Source: Clostridia bacterium (GTDB lineage Bacteria > Bacillota > Clostridia > Saccharofermentanales > UBA5734). From it: a stretch of DNA of 12,569 nt. The DNA lies in contig RZZF01000020.1 in assembly GCA_009929975.1 (NCBI GenBank), forward strand, positions 1 through 12,569, in the 5' to 3' direction. Below, piece after piece: positions 7,316 through 12,569 of the stretch (position 1 is the stretch's first letter; every line of letters begins with the position of its first letter). The notes below the pieces were generated by a model that saw only the letters and a program-made list of their open reading frames with translations, did not search any database and was not told where the DNA came from. The position numbers and the translations under genes were made by a program.

Positions 7316-7377
7316 ATAACCATCATATTACAAGCAGTTTATGTGTTAACTTTTCTCTTTCCCTATTCTACTTGACA

Positions 7378-10002
7378 TCAAGGCCATGGCTGGGGCTTGT
7401 CCGGCATGCCCTCAAAGATCGGAATCCGGAAAACAAATGGCTGGTCAAGCAGATCGGTATCCCGATAAGCCTGCCAGGTGCGTCGGCCCTCAGCCCAGGC
7501 CATCTGAATGTTCTGGGCATACTGCCGCGCGAACAGTCCTTGGCTGCCGATCAGATCAAATTTTTGCAGATACAGGGTATCCTGCCCGACCTGAACATAG
7601 CGTTCAGAAATCCACAGCGCGCCGCCGATCATCGCACGCTGCGGTGTATTCCAGGGAATCAGCCAGGCTGCCTCCTGCTCGCTGATCTCACCCTGATCCG
7701 GATTCACCCCGAACATGGCGTAGCGGGCTCCGTTGATCCGGGCTCCGTCGGGCACCTCCGGGTTCGGCGTTGATCCGATATTATAAAAGTTGTAAATGTC
7801 CGGATAGCCGGACAGGCTGCCGGTCGCCAGAGGTGATTCCGCCTGGCGGCCCATCTCCTGGATCACCCTGGCCGCAAGAAAGAACGGGCTGATATCAGCA
7901 CGCCGGCCGGCCAGGACCAGCAGCGGGGCATAATCAATACCCTGGCGATTGCCGCTTTCCATGAACGTGCCGCGCAGCATGGTTTCCACGGCGTCAGTAT
8001 GGTGTACTTCAGATGAAAATGTCATTTTCTCAAACTGGAAAATATTGACAGGATCGAGAAAATTCCGCGGATCAGCGAAGTGGCTGATGACGGGAACCGC
8101 TGCTGCCCGCCAGCTGACACCGTCATAGACGGGACTGCCGGAACGGATCCAGTGGGCCGGACTGTTGCCGGAATCGACCAGACTGCGGTCAGCGGTGGCC
8201 TGAGCCTTGATGAAATCGTTCCAGTCAATCTGAGGTCGGAAGGCTTCAAACTGCCAGGCCGGATACTGCAGATAGGAATACCACAGCCAGTTATGATATC
8301 CGGCCGGAAATTGAACCAGGGTCTGCTGGAACTCACCGTTATGGGGCATGCGCAGAATGGACAGATGATAATGTCCGACGGTTCCGTCGAATCCCGTTAC
8401 CTGAAAGGTGATGTCGTTGACTGACCGGGCCAGCCTCAGCTGATTTTGCTGAACATCGTAATCCCGCTGGCTGGTTGTCTGTGTGATGATCACATCCGCC
8501 GCGCTTCCCTCCATCGCCTGCCAGTCAAAGTCAAGGGTATCAACGGTTTCAGGAACGACCAGGGCGTAACGGTCATCAGTCATTTGAAAGTAGGGCACAA
8601 AATCAACGGTGTCGCCATTGAGATCGCTCAGACTCAGGTGAACCAGACGCCCTGACGGATTCTGCCAGTGATAGGCTTCAGCCGGCTGCCAGCTGCTTTG
8701 TCCGCTCTCATCCGTAATCAGCAATTCATCGTCCCGAACCTCCATCACCGCGACAAACCGGCCCGGCTGGTCCACCGGCTCGGCGACGCCCAGCGCGGGG
8801 AGCAGCGAAAAGGTGCGCGGGCCTGAAGACTGTGACTCAATAGCCGTCGCCCGGACATAAAAAGCGGAACCGGTTTCCTCATCACGCGAAGCGGCTGCTT
8901 CGGCCGGTTCAGGCTGCAGGACTCGTGGCCGGTAGCGCAGGGCCGTCGGCCAGTCAGGATGGCTTTCCGTATCGGCCAGCCCGTTTCGGTAGGCATCAAA
9001 TAATTCAAGACGGATCGGCTGTTCGGCATTGAACAGATTCAGCAGCGCCGCGTCCGCAATCGGTGGCAGGCGGTACCAGCTGGTCGCTTCGGCGGTATCC
9101 GGCAGACGCTCATGGCGGACTTGGGCGGCAGACAGGGGCAGGACAACCGGCACCTCATACGTTTCCAGTGTCTGCCAGTAGCCGCGCCCGTCACCGGTCA
9201 GAACCATGACAGCCAGCTGGTAGTTTCCGGTCGAATGGGCATCGGTATTCCATTCCAGAGTGTGCTGATTGAGCAGACTGGGATCATTCACGGATGGCCG
9301 TCGGCTTATCTGCAGCCGATCATTGGCATACAGGCGCAGACTGGTCTGGCTGCCGGTCAGGCGCAGCTCAAGCTGTACTGGCAGGCGGCCGACAATTTCG
9401 CTGCCAGACACCGGCCGGTTCTCGGCAACATAGACAGTTCGCAAACGGGTCGGCGGGGATGGCAGTGGAATCGATCCGGAATACCCGTTGTCATCCAGCA
9501 GCTGATTGATCAGGGCGATACGACTGCCGGTTTCCTGCAGGCTTGCCTGAGCGGTTTCCTTTGCACTGCTTCCCATATCCTGCTGGCTGAGCAGACCATA
9601 CAGATCCTCAATGAACTGCTCATCACCGCGATTTTGCCGGAGGTAATCCGGTGAGATAAACAGACGAAGCAGAAAATCGGCCGGAGCAAGGCGTCCGGTC
9701 GTCATAAGATCATGCCAGTAAGCCGGCAGGTTTCGACCGGCCAGCAGACCGGCTTCGCTGATCAGATGATCCGCCTGGCCTGCTTCGATTGACGCCTCTG
9801 TGCGAAATCCACCGGCGGCAACCGCTTCCAGCCGGCGTTGCGACCGCCAGCTCAGGCTGAGGGTCAAAATAATACCCAGACAGATGATTCCCAGCAGAAT
9901 CAGTGCCAGAACGCCAGCTTGATAATCCGGATGGCGCGGATCGGAGTCAGCTGCCTCCGGCCGCTTCTGTTCAGAGATATCCTGAAAACGTGGTTCACTC
10001 AT
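7378..10002 (-). CDS. Membrane-anchored N-acetylglucosaminidase with DUF4214-like and cadherin-like domains
   Basis: An 874-residue type II membrane protein. A 29-residue charged N-terminus precedes one helix at about 30-50 (VLALILLGIICLGIILTLSL), so the rest should lie outside. Residues about 75-175 resemble DUF4214 (LPAYWHDLMTTGRLAPADF, then FISPDYLRQNRGDEQFIEDLY). About 185-285 looks like an Ig-type beta domain; about 286-465 is unassigned. A cadherin-like sandwich at about 468-551 ends in GHYHLSILR. The C-terminal glucosaminidase (about 556-874) carries the same ordered motifs as the dockerin enzyme: DPRNFLDPVNIFQFE, SPFFLAARVIQEMG with likely catalytic E716, YNFYNIGS, IPWNTPQRAMIGGALWI and VGQDTLYLQKFD. 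It probably cuts peptidoglycan glycan strands while tethered to the membrane. The start ATG overlaps the yfbR stop in an ATGA and has AGGAG 6 bases upstream. It is GC-rich and has no dockerin. Product family is secure; the DUF4214 and Ig calls are by eye. Confidence 0.88.
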   Translation of the reverse strand: MSEPRFQDISEQKRPEAADSDPRHPDYQAGVLALILLGIICLGIILTLSLSWRSQRRLEAVAAGGFRTEASIEAGQADHLISEAGLLAGRNLPAYWHDLMTTGRLAPADFLLRLFISPDYLRQNRGDEQFIEDLYGLLSQQDMGSSAKETAQASLQETGSRIALINQLLDDNGYSGSIPLPSPPTRLRTVYVAENRPVSGSEIVGRLPVQLELRLTGSQTSLRLYANDRLQISRRPSVNDPSLLNQHTLEWNTDAHSTGNYQLAVMVLTGDGRGYWQTLETYEVPVVLPLSAAQVRHERLPDTAEATSWYRLPPIADAALLNLFNAEQPIRLELFDAYRNGLADTESHPDWPTALRYRPRVLQPEPAEAAASRDEETGSAFYVRATAIESQSSGPRTFSLLPALGVAEPVDQPGRFVAVMEVRDDELLITDESGQSSWQPAEAYHWQNPSGRLVHLSLSDLNGDTVDFVPYFQMTDDRYALVVPETVDTLDFDWQAMEGSAADVIITQTTSQRDYDVQQNQLRLARSVNDITFQVTGFDGTVGHYHLSILRMPHNGEFQQTLVQFPAGYHNWLWYSYLQYPAWQFEAFRPQIDWNDFIKAQATADRSLVDSGNSPAHWIRSGSPVYDGVSWRAAAVPVISHFADPRNFLDPVNIFQFEKMTFSSEVHHTDAVETMLRGTFMESGNRQGIDYAPLLVLAGRRADISPFFLAARVIQEMGRQAESPLATGSLSGYPDIYNFYNIGSTPNPEVPDGARINGARYAMFGVNPDQGEISEQEAAWLIPWNTPQRAMIGGALWISERYVQVGQDTLYLQKFDLIGSQGLFARQYAQNIQMAWAEGRRTWQAYRDTDLLDQPFVFRIPIFEGMPDKPQPWP

Positions 10003-10649
10003 GTCGGCTCCTGTGGCAGAGGCTGATGATTCGAACCGTCTGACTGCAGCTCATCCAGCGACAACCAGTAGGACGGCAGGAAATGATCGACAAAATAGCG
10101 GACTTCAGGCAGTTCGGCCGCCAGTTGTTCCACCAGCGCCTGCGTCGCCGCTTCCGCCTGCAGAAACTCCGTATTGCCGGCTTTCTTTTCCTCGATGCAC
10201 TTGATATAGGCGGTCAGCTTATCCGCCGCTTTGACGAGAAGCGCCGCTTCGCGCAGGCCGGGGTCGCTGAGGTCGGGAGACATGGCGGCAGACCAGGCCG
10301 GCCGCAGCGGTTCAGGCAGCATATTGAGCAGACGCTGGATCGCGACAGATTCCACGGCCTGATAAGCCTCGCGGATACGCGGGTTGAAATACTTGACCGG
10401 TGTCGGCAGATCCCCGGTCAAAATCTCACTGGCATCATGATAAATCGCCAGCAGGAGGACATCGGCATTGTCGACAGCGGGCCGTTCCTCAAAACCGGGC
10501 AGCCGACGTATTTCGGCCAGGGCATGGGCAATCACGGCGACTTGCAGCGAATGCTCCTCAATGTTTTCCGTTTCGGTATTGCGCATCAGACTCCAGCGCC
10601 TGATATAGCGCATGCGATGGATCATCGCGAAAAAATGAGCGGATTCCAT
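9999..10649 (-). CDS. yfbR: 5'-deoxynucleotidase, YfbR-type HD-domain protein
   Basis: A 216-residue cytoplasmic metal-dependent phosphohydrolase. YfbR of E. coli removes phosphate from deoxyribonucleoside 5'-monophosphates, and the resemblance is close along the whole length: N-terminal SHFF/AHFF block, RRWSLMRNTETENIEEHSLQ, YHDASEILTGDLPTPVKYFN, KAADKLTAYIKCIEEKKAGN-type segment and the C-terminal PSYWLSLDE. The HD metal ligands are H33, H71-D72 and D143; R18 and W19, which contact substrate in the E. coli enzyme, are kept, as are E75 and D80. The start ATG has GGGAGG about 5 bases upstream, 14 bases after dgt. The end overlaps the next gene by 4 bases. It probably acts with the neighbouring dNTPase in deoxynucleotide turnover. 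The C-terminal 15 or so residues past the YfbR core are polar and unassigned. Confidence 0.92.
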   Translation of the reverse strand: MESAHFFAMIHRMRYIRRWSLMRNTETENIEEHSLQVAVIAHALAEIRRLPGFEERPAVDNADVLLLAIYHDASEILTGDLPTPVKYFNPRIREAYQAVESVAIQRLLNMLPEPLRPAWSAAMSPDLSDPGLREAALLVKAADKLTAYIKCIEEKKAGNTEFLQAEAATQALVEQLAAELPEVRYFVDHFLPSYWLSLDELQSDGSNHQPLPQEPT

Positions 10650-10663
10650 GCTACCTCCCAGGT

Positions 10664-11803
10664 TTAGAACCAGTAGATGTCTTCAAAGCATTTGCTGGCA
10701 TATGAATCGGACATGCCGGCGATATAGTCGATCACCGGCTGCAGCGCATGATCGGATTCGGGCCAGACACGTTCCTGCAGATAATGCCAGAAAGCGCGGT
10801 AGACCCTGTGATCACTGTTAGCAAGACGTTCAGGATCATGGGTCGCCTGCACCAGGGCGTCAAACAGTCCTTCAATCACATTGCTGACCATTTTTTCATA
10901 GCGGTCGATTTTATCAGAACGATAGATGCGTTCCACATTGTCACGCAGCAGTTCCTCCATGCTTTCACCGCGTTCCTGGCTGAGCATGATCTGGTCCCGC
11001 CCGATGCTGTTTTCAATGATATCGGTGACCAGGGTGTTGATGATCTGTCCATTGGTACGGCCAAGCGATGATTGAATCGCGCGGGGCACATCATCAAATT
11101 CCATCAGTCCGGCCCGGACGGCATCTTCGATATCACGGCCGACATAGGCGACTTTATCGGCGATTCTCACCACACAGCCTTCAAGGGTCACCGGGAATCC
11201 ATGCGTGAGCGCGGTCTGCTCAATGGCATCATCGACCTTGTTCCGGTCCGGGACAAGAAGGAATTCTCCATACGTTTCGCCGCAATGGCTGGCAATGCCG
11301 TCCCGCACCTCGAAAGTCAGATTCAGGCCCGGTCCGCCGGGTCGTGCCGCCAGGCGGTCAACAACGCGCAGGCTGTGCAGCTCGTGCTGGAAACGCAGTC
11401 CGGTTCCGCTCTCTTCCAGGCAGCGGTTCAGGGTGGCCTCACCGCTGTGGCCGAACGGGGTGTGGCCCAGGTCATGTCCCAGGGCAATCGCTTCAATCAG
11501 ATCGGTATTGAGACTGAGGGCACGCCCGATGGTCTTGGCGATGTAATTGACATAGATCACATGTTCCATCCGGGTGCAGATATGATCATTCTGAGGATCA
11601 AAGAATACCTGGGTCTTATGGCGCAGACGCCGGAAATCAAGCGAATAGATAATACGGCCGGTATCGCGTTCATAGACCGTCCGGACATCACAATGCACCT
11701 CGGCCTTCAGGCGGCCCCGGCTGAGACGGCTGTGCATGGCAAAGGGGCTAAGTGCTTCTTCCTGTTTTTCCTTGAGCAGCCGCGGCAAGATTTGATTCGG
11801 CAT
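10664..11803 (-). CDS. dgt: Deoxynucleoside triphosphate triphosphohydrolase (dGTPase family, HD domain)
   Basis: About 379 residues. Family members hydrolyse dGTP or other dNTPs to the deoxynucleoside and tripolyphosphate. Counting from the first ATG at 11806, visible motifs are YERDTGRIIYSLDFRRLRHKTQVF at 45-68, H82 in TRMEHVIYV, the HD motif GHDLGHTPFGHSGE at 110-123 (H111, D112) and RIADKVAYVGRDIED at 214-228 with D217 as the fourth ligand. The length fits the shorter Gram-positive class rather than the 505-residue E. coli Dgt. The usual THTxEV around the first histidine is replaced by EHVIYV, a modest variation. Two consecutive ATGs occur at 11806 and 11803. AGGAG at 11810-11814 is 3 bases from the first and 6 from the second, so I prefer the second. 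The gene lies about 25 bases after the DUF362-type gene and 14 before yfbR. The preferred nucleotide cannot be inferred. Confidence 0.92.
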   Translation of the reverse strand: MPNQILPRLLKEKQEEALSPFAMHSRLSRGRLKAEVHCDVRTVYERDTGRIIYSLDFRRLRHKTQVFFDPQNDHICTRMEHVIYVNYIAKTIGRALSLNTDLIEAIALGHDLGHTPFGHSGEATLNRCLEESGTGLRFQHELHSLRVVDRLAARPGGPGLNLTFEVRDGIASHCGETYGEFLLVPDRNKVDDAIEQTALTHGFPVTLEGCVVRIADKVAYVGRDIEDAVRAGLMEFDDVPRAIQSSLGRTNGQIINTLVTDIIENSIGRDQIMLSQERGESMEELLRDNVERIYRSDKIDRYEKMVSNVIEGLFDALVQATHDPERLANSDHRVYRAFWHYLQERVWPESDHALQPVIDYIAGMSDSYASKCFEDIYWF

Positions 11804-11828
11804 CATCGTCTCCTTTCCAGCGAGTCGG

Positions 11829-12569
11829 TCAGGTTCTGAACCAGCGTCCGATCAGGGTTCGACGCACCGTGATCGCGCCGGCCGGACAGGTTTCCTGGCA
11901 GCAGTAGCAGCGAATGCAGCGGCTGTACTGATAAACCGGGACGGTCCTGGCCTTGATCTGGCGAACGGCTTTCGGATCCAGCGGGCAGACGGTCTCACAA
12001 AGCCCGCAGCGGGTGCAGATGTCCGGATCAATCACCGGACGGCTGAGAACAAACCGCTTGAGCAGCGGTGCCATGCGGGTTGCCCGGCTGAGTGTTGAAT
12101 GTCTAGTTTCGGCCTGCTTGAAACCCTTTACACCGAGTCTATCGGCAATCTCAGGCAGCGGATGCTCGCTGGAAATGATTGAATCGCCCTGCTGCCGGAT
12201 CAACGTGACATGTATCTGATCCGGCCGGCATTCACCAAGGCCGCCGGCTGCCGCGATCCGGATAAACGGCAAGGTCCGGGGATCCAGTCCGATCAGGAGG
12301 GCCGCTGCGGTATCGATCGCGACCAGATCGGTTGACACCAGCAGCCAGCCGGTCTGGCGCGGATGTCCGTTTTTCGGCCCATTGCCTTCCATGGAGATAA
12401 TCGCGTCCATGACCGCGAAACGGGGCCGGACATGACGGTTGATATCCGTCAGCAGCCGGGCGAAATCCTCCAGATTGGGAAACTGAACATGGAGCTTTGC
12501 CTTGGCGATACCGGAAATCACGCCGAACTGATTCTTAAGAACGCCTGTCATACCGGTCAGCGCATGTGT
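11829..12569 (-). CDS. DUF362-type protein with two C-terminal 4Fe-4S clusters (partial, N-terminus outside window)
   Basis: The frame is open to the window edge. An internal ATG at 12551 is not the true start, because the upstream codons continue a family-like sequence (HALTGMTGVLKNQFG, matching the TGxTxxxKNxFG region of DUF362 proteins). About 246 residues are visible. The central part contains VMDAIISMEGNGPKNG and STDLVAIDTAAALLIG, characteristic of DUF362. The C-terminus is a bacterial-type ferredoxin domain with two CxxCxxCxxxCP motifs, CTRCGLCETVCP and CIRCYCCQETCP, which should bind two 4Fe-4S clusters. DUF362 proteins of this form are often annotated as uncharacterised iron-sulfur proteins; a role in electron transfer is likely, the substrate unknown. 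It is followed by dgt after about 25 bases, and probably transcribed with it. Confidence 0.88.
   Translation of the reverse strand, partial: THALTGMTGVLKNQFGVISGIAKAKLHVQFPNLEDFARLLTDINRHVRPRFAVMDAIISMEGNGPKNGHPRQTGWLLVSTDLVAIDTAAALLIGLDPRTLPFIRIAAAGGLGECRPDQIHVTLIRQQGDSIISSEHPLPEIADRLGVKGFKQAETRHSTLSRATRMAPLLKRFVLSRPVIDPDICTRCGLCETVCPLDPKAVRQIKARTVPVYQYSRCIRCYCCQETCPAGAITVRRTLIGRWFRT

Larger units (their letters stand above)
4141..7377. other. AT-rich island with sharp edges (probable horizontally acquired segment)
   Basis: Sampled 60-base lines inside are AT-rich: 7141-7200 has 18/60 G+C, 7321-7380 has 19/60, 4261-4320 has 21/60 and 4561-4620 has 23/60. Flanking lines are GC-rich: 9361-9420 has 39/60, 7381-7440 has 34/60 and 4081-4140 has 42/60. 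The right edge coincides with the stop codon of the GC-rich glucosaminidase and the left with the linker in the cohesin gene. The island holds the whole dockerin enzyme gene, its upstream gap, and the cohesin and cadherin-like half of the next gene. I see no transposase, integrase, obvious terminal repeats or attachment site, so the mode of entry is more likely homologous or repeat-mediated recombination. Confidence 0.7.

Noticed and set aside
7313..7350. Inverted repeat of the form AACATAAC ... GTTTATGT in the gap between the glucosaminidase genes, as a terminator
   Set aside because: The arms are AT-rich and imperfect with a long loop and no properly placed run of T; too weak to call.
4141..7377. 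A transposon or integrated element explaining the AT-rich island
   Set aside because: No transposase, integrase, terminal inverted repeats or target duplication were found at or near the edges.
11072..11839. Plus-strand open frame of 255 codons opposite dgt
   Set aside because: The opposite strand encodes a complete dGTPase with all motifs; the frame resembles no family and is a by-product of GC-rich codon use. The same applies to the 180-codon frame at 9112-9654 and the 194-codon frame at 10083-10667.

Overview
The window carries nine protein-coding genes, all read from the minus strand and tightly packed, with no RNA genes, CRISPR arrays or insertion sequences that I can see. Transcription runs from the high-coordinate end to the low: a DUF362/ferredoxin-type protein (5' end outside the window), an HD-domain dNTPase (dgt type), a YfbR-type 5'-deoxynucleotidase, a membrane-anchored N-acetylglucosaminidase, a second secreted N-acetylglucosaminidase ending in a type I dockerin, a membrane-anchored cohesin protein, a GtrA-family membrane protein, folC, and a TPR protein cut off by the window edge. 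Gaps are -4 to about 25 bases, except for 121 bases between the two glucosaminidases, which is the only place with room for an internal promoter.

The family content (type I cohesin and dockerin, bacterial cadherin-like beta-sandwich domains, SH3b, a clostridial-style glucosaminidase, PTPSP linkers, Shine-Dalgarno sites before nearly every gene) points to a Gram-positive anaerobe of the Bacillota, class Clostridia, with a fairly GC-rich genome. I cannot name a genus from sequence alone.

Layout. 10664-12569: redox protein of unknown role plus dgt. 9999-10649: yfbR. These two neighbouring HD enzymes both consume deoxynucleotides. 3226-10002: a cell-wall/surface block of three secreted or anchored proteins, each containing a cadherin-like sandwich domain. 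Two are paralogous wall hydrolases. The third carries a cohesin, so it could dock the dockerin-bearing hydrolase onto the membrane. 1-3224: GtrA (polyprenyl-linked sugar translocation), folC (folate polyglutamylation) and the TPR protein.

The most striking feature is a sharp change of base composition. From about 4141 to 7377 the DNA is AT-rich (sampled 60-base lines are 30-40 % G+C), while both flanks are GC-rich (52-70 % in sampled lines). The right edge falls exactly at the stop codon of the first glucosaminidase. The left edge falls inside the cohesin gene, at the start of its proline/threonine linker. The cohesin gene therefore looks chimeric: an AT-rich cohesin plus cadherin-like half joined to a GC-rich membrane-anchor half. 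The AT-rich unit consists of the dockerin enzyme and the cohesin that could bind it, which suggests a matched pair acquired together and spliced onto a resident anchor through the repetitive linker.
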